DNA of 10,528 nt. Origin: Burkholderiales bacterium. Its GTDB lineage: Bacteria; Pseudomonadota; Gammaproteobacteria; Burkholderiales; Casimicrobiaceae. The stretch spans positions 1-10,528 of the forward strand of contig JAITMH010000152.1 of assembly GCA_031277445.1 (NCBI GenBank), given 5' to 3'. This document shows positions 1-5,598 of the stretch, one piece after another. The notes under the pieces are model-generated. The model worked only from the letters and a program-made list of their open reading frames with translations. It made no database searches and was not told the DNA's origin. Positions within the stretch are counted from its first letter, which is position 1; every line of letters begins with the position of its first letter. Position numbers and translations under genes: made by a program.

Positions 1-522
1 GGCGTAATGCAGGGAATTTTGCTGGCGGTGTTGCTGGCGTTGCTTCGTTTTCTGATGCGGACAGCGCGTCCTCTGGATTACCGTCTGGGACTGATCGAAT
101 CGCAGGGCGATTTTTATGAACTCGAACATTATCCCGAAGCAAAAGAAGTCCCCGGATTGCTGTTTTACCGTTTCGAAGCGTCGCTGATCTTCTTCAATGC
201 CAACCATTTCAAGCAGCGCATGACGGAACTGATCGACGCTTCAGAAACGCCTGTCCGCTGGGTGGTGGTTGACGGGCGCTCCATCAACCACATCGACCTG
301 ACGGGCGCACTGATGCTGTACGACCTGAGCAAAACGCTGGCGGGGCGCGGTATTGTCCTCGCGTTGACCGGACGTACCGAGCAAATCACGAAGTGGATGC
401 GGATGCAACGGAGCGACACCGAAACCTTGCCGGTGCGGTTGTTTCAGAACCGGCGACTGGCGCTCGAAGCGTACCGCGATGTGATCGCGGCGGAAGCAAA
501 GAAGCTTGAGGAAAAAGATTAA
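1..522 (+). CDS. SulP-family anion transporter, C-terminal fragment with STAS domain (5' end outside window)
   Basis: The reading frame is open from base 1 and ends with TAA at 520-522; the ATG at position 7 is internal, so this is the last 173 residues of a longer protein. SulP proteins are inner-membrane secondary transporters for sulfate, bicarbonate and other anions, with a membrane domain followed by a cytoplasmic STAS domain. What is visible is the end of the last hydrophobic segment (GILLAVLLALLRFL), a linker with RPLDYRLG, and a STAS domain with the usual PGLLFYRFEASLIFFNA strand, a VVVDGRSINHIDLTGA core and a TGRTEQITKWM helix. The Asp-Leu-Thr-Gly turn sits where anti-sigma antagonists carry their regulatory Ser/Asp. 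The substrate cannot be told, because the membrane domain is missing. The gene is followed only by repeats. Family assignment is firm; specificity is unknown. Confidence 0.85.
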   Translation, partial: GVMQGILLAVLLALLRFLMRTARPLDYRLGLIESQGDFYELEHYPEAKEVPGLLFYRFEASLIFFNANHFKQRMTELIDASETPVRWVVVDGRSINHIDLTGALMLYDLSKTLAGRGIVLALTGRTEQITKWMRMQRSDTETLPVRLFQNRRLALEAYRDVIAAEAKKLEEKD

Positions 523-529
523 CCGCGAA

Positions 530-569
530 GAAAAAACCTTAACCACGAAAAACACGAAAATCACGAAAA
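530..569 (+). repeat. CACGAAA array, left arm of a 40-bp inverted pair
   Basis: Three units of a 9-bp period (CCACGAAAA, ACACGAAAA, TCACGAAAA) preceded by GAAAAAACCTTAA. The whole 40 bp recurs in reverse complement at 836-875 with one mismatch. Other copies start at 619 and 3827. Confidence 0.85.
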
Positions 570-583
570 GGCTATGGTTGGCC

Positions 584-609
584 TCACGCGAAGACGCGAA
601 GCGGCGAAG
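584..609 (+). repeat. CACGCGAAG array, 9-bp period
   Basis: Units TCACGCGAA, GACGCGAAG and CGGCGAAG follow each other with a 9-bp period, a GC-richer relative of the CACGAAA array. Further copies are at 3907, 9568, 9748 and 9865. The array lies between two CACGAAA arrays. Confidence 0.75.
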
Positions 610-618
610 AAAAAAGCT

Positions 619-649
619 TTAACCACGAAAAACACGAAAGCCACGAAAA
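619..649 (+). repeat. CACGAAA array, second copy
   Basis: Same three-unit array as at 539-569, again beginning TTAACCACGAAA; it differs by two bases in the last unit (GCC instead of ATC before ACGAAA). Confidence 0.85.
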
Positions 650-676
650 AAATATCGTTTGCGCGAAGCGGAGAAC

Positions 677-709
677 CGTAGGCTGGCGATGAGCGTAGCG
701 AATCCCAGC
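677..709 (-). repeat. CTACG-flanked palindrome, diverged copy
   Basis: Starts CGTAG, then arms GCTGG and CCAGC around an AGCG-AGCGAA centre. On the minus strand it matches the framework of the copies at 786-816 and 4044-4074, but with different arm sequence and imperfect pairing next to the loop. Confidence 0.55.
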
Positions 710-731
710 GCTTGGCTTCACGCGGAGAAGG

Positions 732-783
732 AAAGCCCCCTTTCCAAAGGGGGTGCCCGCCGAAGGCGGGCGGGGGTTTGTTG
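732..783 (+). repeat. GC-rich double palindrome, 52-bp direct repeat copy 1
   Basis: Two adjacent hairpins: CCCCCTTT pairs with AAAGGGGG, and GCCCGCC pairs with GGCGGGC, followed by GGGGTTTGTTG. The 52 bp recur in the same orientation at 9892-9943 with two mismatches, both at the loop of the first hairpin. Confidence 0.85.
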
Positions 784-785
784 TT

Positions 786-816
786 GGTGGATTGCGCTTC
801 GCTTATCCACCCTACG
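786..816 (+). repeat. CTACG-flanked palindrome
   Basis: Arms GGTGGAT (786-792) and ATCCACC (805-811) enclose a GCGCTTCGCTT centre and are followed by CTACG. The same centre and flank occur at 4044-4074 with different, still complementary, arms. Confidence 0.8.
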
Positions 817-835
817 CCCACTCTGCGCATATTCT

Positions 836-875
836 TTTTCGTGACTTTCGTGTTTTTCGTGGTTAAGGTTTTTTC
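836..875 (-). repeat. CACGAAA array, right arm of the 40-bp inverted pair
   Basis: Reverse complement of 530-569 with 39 of 40 bases the same. Together the arms enclose 266 bp containing the other repeats of this spacer. It ends 33 bp before the rsgA stop. Confidence 0.85.
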
Positions 876-908
876 TCCGTGCCGCCGCGTGGAATCTAAC
901 CATTGCGG

Positions 909-1790
909 TTACACCGACGACTCCCGAATCAAGGTTTGCAGCAACTCAAGCCGCTTGGGGTGAATGCGTCCTTCGTTTAGCGCTTTCTGCACGGCGCAAT
1001 CGGGTTCTTTATCATGCCGACAATCACGGAAGCGGCAATGCGTGACCAGCGGTGCGATGTCTTTGAACGCGGCGGTCAATTCATCCGGCGTCAAATGCGC
1101 CAAACCAAAAACTTTCATTCCCGGAATGTCGATGATCCAGCCGGAACGAGGTGTCGGCAACGGGTATAAGGTTGCTGAAGTCGTGGTGTGTTTGCCGCTG
1201 CCGAGTGCTTTCGACACCGCTGCGGTTTCGCTGCGTACTCCGGGAAAAAGCGTGTTGATCAATGTTGATTTTCCCATGCCCGACTGACCGATCAAAACAC
1301 TTTGTCGATGTTCCAGCCAGGGCCAAAGCGCGGCCACATCGTTTTTGGCGCAGGTTTCGACAACCGGATAGCCGAGCGCTTCATACGGTTTGAGGCGGTC
1401 ACGCAGGGAAGAAAAACCGGAAAGATCGCGCTTGTTGGCGATCAGCACGAAGCGGCAATGCGCGGCTTCGGCGGCGACGATCCAGCGGTTGAGCAGCATT
1501 TCGTCGAGCGCAATGTCCGGCGCGACAACGCCGAGAATTTGTGTCGCGTTGGCGGCGATCAACTTTTGGCGAACGGCGTCGGAGCGATAAAAAAGATTTT
1601 GTCGCGGTTTTAAGGAAGTGATCGCGCCACCACCGCGGATGCGTTCAACTTCTACTTCGTCGCCGCAAGCCAAAGTCGTGTTCCGTCCTTTCAAAACGCA
1701 GTCGAGACGGTCGCCAGTATCAAGCGCCACGGTGTAATGGCGACGAAACGTTTCGACGATTAACCCGTGCGGTGTTTTGTTTTCAGACAC
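909..1790 (-). CDS. rsgA: Ribosome small-subunit biogenesis GTPase RsgA
   Basis: RsgA is a cytoplasmic GTPase that binds the 30S subunit late in assembly, checks the decoding centre and leaves on GTP hydrolysis. The 293-residue product has the family's circularly permuted order: an N-terminal OB fold (about 1-65), G4 as NKRD (119-122), then G1 GQSGMGKS (168-175), a TTT stretch for G2 (about 202-204) and G3 DIPG (221-224). The C-terminal zinc knuckle is C252-x4-C257-x-H259-x5-C265. Length is normal. The start is GTG at 1788-1790, five bases after the stop of the upstream M48 protease gene, with no clear Shine-Dalgarno sequence, so translation is probably coupled to that gene. All key residues are present and nothing suggests decay. 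Confidence 0.95.
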   Translation of the reverse strand: MSENKTPHGLIVETFRRHYTVALDTGDRLDCVLKGRNTTLACGDEVEVERIRGGGAITSLKPRQNLFYRSDAVRQKLIAANATQILGVVAPDIALDEMLLNRWIVAAEAAHCRFVLIANKRDLSGFSSLRDRLKPYEALGYPVVETCAKNDVAALWPWLEHRQSVLIGQSGMGKSTLINTLFPGVRSETAAVSKALGSGKHTTTSATLYPLPTPRSGWIIDIPGMKVFGLAHLTPDELTAAFKDIAPLVTHCRFRDCRHDKEPDCAVQKALNEGRIHPKRLELLQTLIRESSV

Positions 1791-1795
1791 GCGAT

Positions 1796-3067
1796 TTAAT
1801 CGGCGCGATGAAGCGCACGAAGATGCGCGATTCGGATCGCTGCCGGAGGATGCGAATCGTAAAACGCCGAATGAACCGGATCGGGCGTTAACGTTGCGGC
1901 GTTGTCTTCATACAGACGCACCAATGCCTGCTCCAGCGCGGTAGCGGACGCGTGGGCGGCGGCGTAGGCGTCGGCTTCAAACTCGTGACGTCGTGAGTAA
2001 GCAGCGCCCAGCGGCGTAAGCAGAAAGATGAATACAGGAAGCGCCAACATGAACAAAGACAGCGCAACACCCGGGCGCATCATGGCGGCGCTCACCTGAT
2101 CGGCGGGAATGCCCAGACCGCCGAAAAACCAGGGCTGTTGCATCAGCCAGGCCAGCAATGCGAGAAACGCCAGCGACAGCAACGTCGAAAAGACGATGCG
2201 TTTTTTAATGTGGTGACGTTTGAAATGCCCCAGTTCATGCGCCAGCACCGCTTCGATTTCGTCTTCGTTTAACCGATTGAACAGCGTGTCGAAAAACACG
2301 ACGCGCTTGGAGCGACCGAGGCCGGTGAAGTAAGCGTTGCCGTGACTGCTGCGTCGGCTGCCGTCCATCACGAACAAGCCGCTGGCTGTGAAGCCGCAGC
2401 GGGCAAGCAGCGCTTCGATGCGGGTACGCGTTGCGCCTTCGGGAAGCGGTTCAAATTTGTTAAACAGCGGCGCGATCAGCGTCGGATAAATGACCAGCAT
2501 CAACAACTGGAATCCCATGAAAACAAACCACGCCCACAGCCACCACAGCGATCCCGCCGCACGCATCAGCCACAGCAACAACGCGATCAGCGGGATGCCG
2601 ATGAGCAGCGACAACAAAGTGCTTTTGAGGAGATCGACAAACCACAGGGCGCGGCTGGTGCGATTAAAACCGAAACGCGCTTCGATTCCGAAAGTGCTGT
2701 AATAAGAAAACGGCAATCCGAGAATGCCGCCGATCAGCGCCACCGCGAGAAGAAGCGCGACATCCTGCCACAACGCGCCGAAAGGCAAGTGGGCTGTTGC
2801 GACCATCAACAAGGCCAGACCGCCGCCAAGCGTCCAGACAAGCAGAATCGCCGCATCGACAAAAACCTCAATGCGGCCAAAAGCGTGCTTGGCGAGCGTG
2901 TAATCGGCCGCTTTCTGATGGGCGGACAGGGCGATGCGTTCGGCAAAAGCGGCGGGGACGGCATCGCGGTGTGCCGCGACATGACGGCATTGACGGAGCG
3001 ACAGCCAGTGACGCAGCACCAGTGTCAGCAACAACGCAACAAGAAAAATAACGGTGAACCAAAGCAT
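1796..3067 (-). CDS. M48-family membrane metalloprotease (Ste24/CAAX-protease type)
   Basis: An integral-membrane zinc protease of 423 residues, the size usual for bacterial Ste24-like M48 proteins. It has an N-terminal M48_N-type region with hydrophobic segments at about 3-20, 72-92, 102-122, 146-168 and 175-200, then the catalytic domain with HELGH (277-281) and the third zinc ligand in EFEAD (362-366, most likely Glu362). Two more hydrophobic segments lie at about 293-310 and 333-355. Eukaryotic Ste24 cuts prenylated proteins; bacteria lack those substrates, so the bacterial role is probably cleavage or quality control of membrane proteins. Its start is ATG at 3065-3067, without an obvious Shine-Dalgarno sequence. 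It is first in a two-gene unit with rsgA and divergent from orn, with which it shares a 216-bp intergenic region carrying the Correia-like element. The physiological substrate is not inferable. Confidence 0.9.
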   Translation of the reverse strand: MLWFTVIFLVALLLTLVLRHWLSLRQCRHVAAHRDAVPAAFAERIALSAHQKAADYTLAKHAFGRIEVFVDAAILLVWTLGGGLALLMVATAHLPFGALWQDVALLLAVALIGGILGLPFSYYSTFGIEARFGFNRTSRALWFVDLLKSTLLSLLIGIPLIALLLWLMRAAGSLWWLWAWFVFMGFQLLMLVIYPTLIAPLFNKFEPLPEGATRTRIEALLARCGFTASGLFVMDGSRRSSHGNAYFTGLGRSKRVVFFDTLFNRLNEDEIEAVLAHELGHFKRHHIKKRIVFSTLLSLAFLALLAWLMQQPWFFGGLGIPADQVSAAMMRPGVALSLFMLALPVFIFLLTPLGAAYSRRHEFEADAYAAAHASATALEQALVRLYEDNAATLTPDPVHSAFYDSHPPAAIRIAHLRALHRAD

Positions 3068-3137
3068 GACAAAATGACCGAAAGAATATGCGACAATTAA
3101 AACCTGCTTATTGTACTTGAAGAGGCGGCGCGATGTT

Positions 3138-3244
3138 TATAGTGAACTGCATAAACCTTCATACTTCGTTGGCTTCGCCCTGCCGTACTACTTGTACTGT
3201 CTTCGGCTTGCCGCCTCGCCTGAAGATTTATGCAGTTCACTATA
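3138..3244. mobile_element. Correia-like miniature inverted-repeat element (107 bp)
   Basis: The ends are perfect 18-bp inverted repeats (TATAGTGAACTGCATAAA at 3138-3155, its complement at 3227-3244). After one mismatch five more positions pair, giving 23 of 24. The element begins and ends with TA, as expected for insertion at a TA dinucleotide. Its inner part, for example GCCGTACTACTTGTACTGTC, closely resembles the inner part of the Correia repeat elements I know from Neisseria, which also start TATAGTG and have a short form of about 104-108 bp. It encodes nothing, so it would need a transposase supplied from elsewhere. It ends 39 bp upstream of orn and lies 70 bp upstream of the M48 start, so it could carry promoter or RNA-processing signals for either gene; I see no strong -35/-10 pair. 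Confidence 0.8.
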
Positions 3245-3273
3245 TGCGGGGCGGCAGGGGTGAAAAGAGAGAA

Positions 3274-3278
3274 GGAGG
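3274..3278 (+). promoter_or_regulatory. Strong ribosome binding site of orn
   Basis: GGAGG within AAGGAGGTG lies five bases before ATG 3284. It fixes the orn start there instead of at the further-upstream in-frame codon at 3230, which lies inside the miniature element. It is the strongest Shine-Dalgarno match I noticed before any gene in the window. Confidence 0.85.
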
Positions 3279-3283
3279 TGCAA

Positions 3284-3829
3284 ATGACTGTTTCTGATGA
3301 CCGTTTGATCTGGTTGGACCTTGAAATGACCGGCTTGCAGCCCGATTCCGACCGGATTCTGGAAGTGGCGATGGTGGTCACCGATGCTGCGTTAAACGTC
3401 GTGGCGGAAGCGCCGGTATGGGCGGTGCATCAGGAAGACGCCGTGTTGGCGGCGATGGATGCCTGGAATCAAAGCATGCACGGACGTTCGGGGCTGATTG
3501 ATCGCGTCAAAATCTCAACACTGTCGGAAGCCGACGTTGAGTCACAGGCGTTGGCATTTCTGAAAGAGCACGTTACCGCGCAGGCATCGCCGATGTGCGG
3601 CAACAGCATTTGTCAGGATCGCCGCTTTCTGGCGCGGTGGATGCCGCAACTGGAAGCGTTTTTTCATTACCGCAACCTCGATGTTTCAACACTGAAAGAA
3701 CTGTGTCGTCGTTGGCAACCGGAGATTGCGCGTGGCTTCAACAAAGATTCCAAACACGAAGCTTTGGCTGATGTGTACGAGTCGATTGATGAATTGAAAT
3801 ATTATCGGGAGCATTTTATTAAACGTTAA
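3284..3829 (+). CDS. orn: Oligoribonuclease (3'-5' exoribonuclease, DEDDh)
   Basis: Orn degrades RNA dinucleotides and other very short oligoribonucleotides, including pGpG from cyclic-di-GMP turnover, to mononucleotides in the cytoplasm; it is usually essential in proteobacteria that lack NrnA/NrnB. The product from ATG 3284 is 181 residues, the same as E. coli Orn. The DEDDh residues are all visible: D12 and E14 in [10 protein letters not shown]112 in [10 protein letters not shown], and H158 and D163 in KHEALADV. The start is set by the GGAGG six to ten bases upstream. It is divergent from the M48-rsgA unit and probably transcribed alone. Its stop codon is embedded in a CACGAAA array (CGTTAACCACG), so the repeat block begins exactly at the end of the gene. 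Nothing unusual in the protein. Confidence 0.96.
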   Translation: MTVSDDRLIWLDLEMTGLQPDSDRILEVAMVVTDAALNVVAEAPVWAVHQEDAVLAAMDAWNQSMHGRSGLIDRVKISTLSEADVESQALAFLKEHVTAQASPMCGNSICQDRRFLARWMPQLEAFFHYRNLDVSTLKELCRRWQPEIARGFNKDSKHEALADVYESIDELKYYREHFIKR

Positions 3830-3858
3830 CCACGAAAAACACGAAAGTCACGAAAAAA
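3827..3858 (+). repeat. CACGAAA array overlapping the orn stop codon
   Basis: TTAACCACGAAAAACACGAA and the following AGTCACGAAAAA form the same three-unit 9-bp array as at 539 and 619. The TAA stop of orn supplies the array's first bases. Confidence 0.85.
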
Positions 3859-3863
3859 TTACC

Positions 3864-3897
3864 GTCATTCTGCGCGAAGCGGAGTCGCAGAATCCAG
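3864..3897 (+). repeat. GTCATT/AATCCAG palindrome, ATTCTGCG arm
   Basis: Flank GTC, arm ATTCTGCG, 11-nt loop, arm CGCAGAAT, flank CCAG. The same framework with a shorter loop is at 9972-9999; copies with other arms are at 9606, 9709, 9825 and 10091. Confidence 0.8.
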
Positions 3898-3906
3898 AAA
3901 ACCATC

Positions 3907-3932
3907 TCACGCGAAGGCGCGAAGCCGCGAAG
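3907..3932 (+). repeat. CACGCGAAG array, 9-bp period
   Basis: Units TCACGCGAA, GGCGCGAAG and CCGCGAAG; same family as 584-609. Confidence 0.75.
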
Positions 3933-3942
3933 AAGGAAAGCC

Positions 3943-3966
3943 CCTTCCCCCGCCTGCGGGGGAAGG
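3943..3966 (+). repeat. GC-rich palindrome (CCTTCCCCC arm)
   Basis: CCTTCCCCC and its complement GGGGGAAGG enclose a CG-rich loop. There is no T-run after it. It belongs to the same style of palindrome as 4814-4836, 9456-9479 and 9787-9804. Confidence 0.7.
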
Positions 3967-3981
3967 TTGGGATGGGGGGAT

Positions 3982-3998
3982 GCGGGCGGGACGCCCGC
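3982..3998 (+). repeat. GCGGGCG hairpin, direct-repeat copy 1
   Basis: GCGGGCG pairs with CGCCCGC across a 3-nt loop and is followed by GCTCC. The same hairpin and tail occur at 9943-9959. Confidence 0.75.
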
Positions 3999-4043
3999 GC
4001 TCCTTTCTTTGCGTTCTTTGCGGTTAAATCATGTTTTTGGGTT

Positions 4044-4074
4044 CCCGGATGGCGCTTCGCTTATCCGGGCTACG
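4044..4074 (+). repeat. CTACG-flanked palindrome, second arm type
   Basis: Arms CCCGGAT (4044-4050) and ATCCGGG (4063-4069) enclose GCGCTTCGCTT and are followed by CTACG. Compared with 786-816, the outer four arm bases are different on both sides but remain complementary. Confidence 0.8.
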
Positions 4075-4110
4075 CACTACCCTCTGATTGCGGTTAAAAT
4101 ATTTACGATC

Positions 4111-4659
4111 ATGGCACTAAATTTTTGCAGTCATTGCGGTGCGGCAGCGCTGGAGCTTCGGATCCCCGACGGAGATTTGAAGCCGCGCCATGTCTGTCGG
4201 CAATGTGGGCACATTCATTACCTGAATCCCAAGAGCGTCGTCGGCACGTTGCCGCGCTGGAAAGACCAAGTGCTGCTGTGTCGTCGCGCTATTGAGCCGC
4301 GTTATGGTCTTTGGACGTTGCCTGCCGGTTTCCTCGAAATCGGTGAGTCGATTGACGAAGGTGCGCGACGTGAAACGCTGGAAGAAGCAAACGCGGCGGT
4401 TGTTCTTGATCGACTTTACACCGTGATGACCGTTCCGAAAATCGGTCAACTGCATTTGATGTTTCTTGCCGACTTGCCGCATCCCGAATTTTCCGCCGGG
4501 GCGGAGAGTCTTGAAGCGCGTCTCTTTAGCGAATCGGACGTTCCCTGGGAAGCGATGGCCTTTCGCACGGTCAGTCGGACGCTGCGCTGTTTTTTCTGGG
4601 ATCGGCAGCGAATCCGGCAGAAGGCGCTGGATGAATTTCCGCTGCGTGTGTCGTCGTAG
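4111..4659 (+). CDS. Nudix hydrolase with N-terminal zinc ribbon
   Basis: Nudix enzymes hydrolyse nucleoside diphosphates linked to another group, such as ADP-ribose, NADH or oxidised nucleotides. The 182-residue product starts at ATG 4111, immediately before a four-cysteine zinc ribbon (C6, C9, C29, C32; FCSHCG and CRQCGHIHYLNP). The Nudix box follows at 73-95: G73, E79, R87, E88, E91 and E92, the metal-binding residues, are intact; the usual Gly after EEx is Asn94. From memory this EEANA form is common in proteobacterial proteins of this zinc-ribbon subfamily, so it need not mean loss of activity. The C-terminal PWEAMAFRTVSRTL region also fits the subfamily. The substrate is not predictable. 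The gene stands alone between two repeat blocks on the same strand as tonB, with no clear Shine-Dalgarno sequence. Confidence 0.88.
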   Translation: MALNFCSHCGAAALELRIPDGDLKPRHVCRQCGHIHYLNPKSVVGTLPRWKDQVLLCRRAIEPRYGLWTLPAGFLEIGESIDEGARRETLEEANAAVVLDRLYTVMTVPKIGQLHLMFLADLPHPEFSAGAESLEARLFSESDVPWEAMAFRTVSRTLRCFFWDRQRIRQKALDEFPLRVSS

Positions 4660-4770
4660 TGAAAAAAAAAATGAAAAATGAAACCGAGTCGTGATGATGA
4701 AATTGTTTTTCCGTTATAGCAATTTTGGTTTTAAGTGGATACCTTCCTGCAAGGAGGCGCCGCGCTTTGC

Positions 4771-4840
4771 TCCCTTCTCCCCTTGTGGGAGAGGGGTTGA
4801 AAAGATCACAGCCCCCTCTCCCGCGAGGGGAGAGGGTGAA
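4771..4840. repeat. Doublet of CCCTCTCCC-type palindromes before tonB
   Basis: The first copy (4771-4796) has arms TCTCCC/GGGAGA. The second (4814-4836) has a perfect 9-bp stem CCCTCTCCC/GGGAGAGGG with a 5-nt loop. The copies face each other, and each is followed on its outer or inner side by TTGAAAAG or GTGAAAAG. No T-run follows, so this is not a standard intrinsic terminator. The rest of 4660-4770 is AT-rich and probably contains the tonB operon promoter, but no convincing -35/-10 pair or Fur-like box was seen. Confidence 0.7.
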
Positions 4841-4875
4841 AAGTGTATGCGTTTGAACCAAAGTCGCCCTGCGCC

Positions 4876-5571
4876 ATGAATGACTGGGCAGCCGATTCTG
4901 TACCGCTTACCGCACGCGGGTTTTTGCTGGTGCTGGTGGTGTGTTTGCATGTTGCCGGCGCGGCGGCGCTTTTGCGTTTGTCCGAACCGCCGCGATACAG
5001 CGAAGAATCCACCATCTTGCAGGTGCGCTGGATCGAAATGCCTCCGCCCGCTCCCGTGCTTTTGCCGCCATTGCTTGTTGAACCGCGTCCCGTGCGCGTA
5101 CCGGAGCCACCGCCAAGGGTTCCCGCTCCCAAGCCCGTTCCCGCACCCATTCCAGCACCCGTTCCCGCACCTGCTTCAATCACTGTGGATATTCCACCCG
5201 TTGCTCCGGTTGAATCGTTTGTCTTGGAAGATTCGAGTCCGCGCACGGATGCTGTGACAATGGCAACGACAACGGAAGGGAGCGAGGATTATGTCGAACC
5301 CGATTTTAATGTGAGCCATTTTTCCAATCCGAAACCGGAATATCCATTCCAGTCGCGTCGCCTGCGCGAACAGGGTTTGGTAAAATTGCGCGTCCATGTT
5401 ACGGTGGAAGGACATGCGGGCGAAGTCACGTTGCATACAAGCAGTGGTCATGAAAGGTTGGACAAGGCGGCGGTCGAGGCCGTGAAGCGCTGGCAGTTTC
5501 GACCGGCGCAACGCGCTGGCATGCCTGTTGCGGGTTGGGTTATCGTGCCGGTTCGGTTTGAATTACAATAG
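4876..5571 (+). CDS. tonB: TonB energy-transducing protein
   Basis: TonB spans the periplasm and passes energy from the ExbB-ExbD motor to outer-membrane receptors. From ATG 4876 the product is 231 residues: a short cytoplasmic end, one membrane anchor (about 15-35, GFLLVLVVCLHVAGAAALL), a long proline-rich region (about 45-115, with PAP, PVP and PIP repeats), and a TonB C-terminal domain (about 148-230) with PEYP, SSGHERLDKAAVEAV and KRWQFRPA. The anchor keeps a His aligned with E. coli His20, but Val stands where E. coli has Ser16. A GTG at 4843 is an alternative start: it has a better Shine-Dalgarno sequence, but that lies inside a repeat hairpin and would give 26 residues before the anchor; I prefer ATG 4876. 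First gene of the tonB-exbB-exbD-DUF2946-receptor cluster, 27 bp before exbB. Confidence 0.92.
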   Translation: MNDWAADSVPLTARGFLLVLVVCLHVAGAAALLRLSEPPRYSEESTILQVRWIEMPPPAPVLLPPLLVEPRPVRVPEPPPRVPAPKPVPAPIPAPVPAPASITVDIPPVAPVESFVLEDSSPRTDAVTMATTTEGSEDYVEPDFNVSHFSNPKPEYPFQSRRLREQGLVKLRVHVTVEGHAGEVTLHTSSGHERLDKAAVEAVKRWQFRPAQRAGMPVAGWVIVPVRFELQ

Positions 5572-5598
5572 AGACAAATAGAAGCAAATAGAAACATT

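Larger units (their letters stand above)
523..908. other. Gene-free spacer of 386 bp filled with repeats
   Basis: No credible gene lies between the SulP gene and the end of rsgA; the two genes converge here. The stretch is a mosaic of at least six short repeats (listed separately): two CACGAAA arrays, one CACGCGAAG array, two palindromes of the CTACG-flanked type and one GC-rich double palindrome. An inverted CACGAAA copy closes the block at 836-875. The open frames in this stretch encode only low-complexity peptides made by these repeats. No hairpin followed by a T-run was seen, so where transcription of either gene stops is unclear. Confidence 0.8.
3830..4110. other. Gene-free spacer between orn and the Nudix gene, filled with repeats
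   Basis: The 281 bp hold, in order, a CACGAAA array, a GTCATT/AATCCAG palindrome, a CACGCGAAG array, two GC-rich hairpins and a CTACG-flanked palindrome, with very little unique sequence left. An open frame running from 3967 into the Nudix gene passes through these repeats and is not credible coding sequence. The short AT-rich stretch at 4090-4110 just before the Nudix start contains TAAAAT (4095-4100), a possible -10 element, but no matching -35 was found. Confidence 0.75.

Noticed and set aside
801..811. DnaA-box-like word (TTATCCAC) suggesting an origin
   Set aside because: It is a single partial match inside a repeated palindrome whose other copy lacks it; no cluster of boxes, AT-rich unwinding region or replication genes are nearby.
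530..875. Possible CRISPR array from the repeated CACGAAA and CACGCGAAG units
   Set aside because: Units are 9 bp and tandem with no spacers of constant length, orientation is mixed, and no cas gene is present.
2342..3100. Open frame of 252 codons on the plus strand
   Set aside because: Lies entirely antisense to the M48 protease gene; its product is Gln/Arg-rich low-complexity sequence, as expected from the opposite strand of a membrane-protein gene.
3967..4110. N-terminal extension of the Nudix protein to a start at 3967
   Set aside because: The extra 48 residues are encoded by palindromic repeats, and the zinc-ribbon domain normally begins within a few residues of the protein start, which fits ATG 4111.
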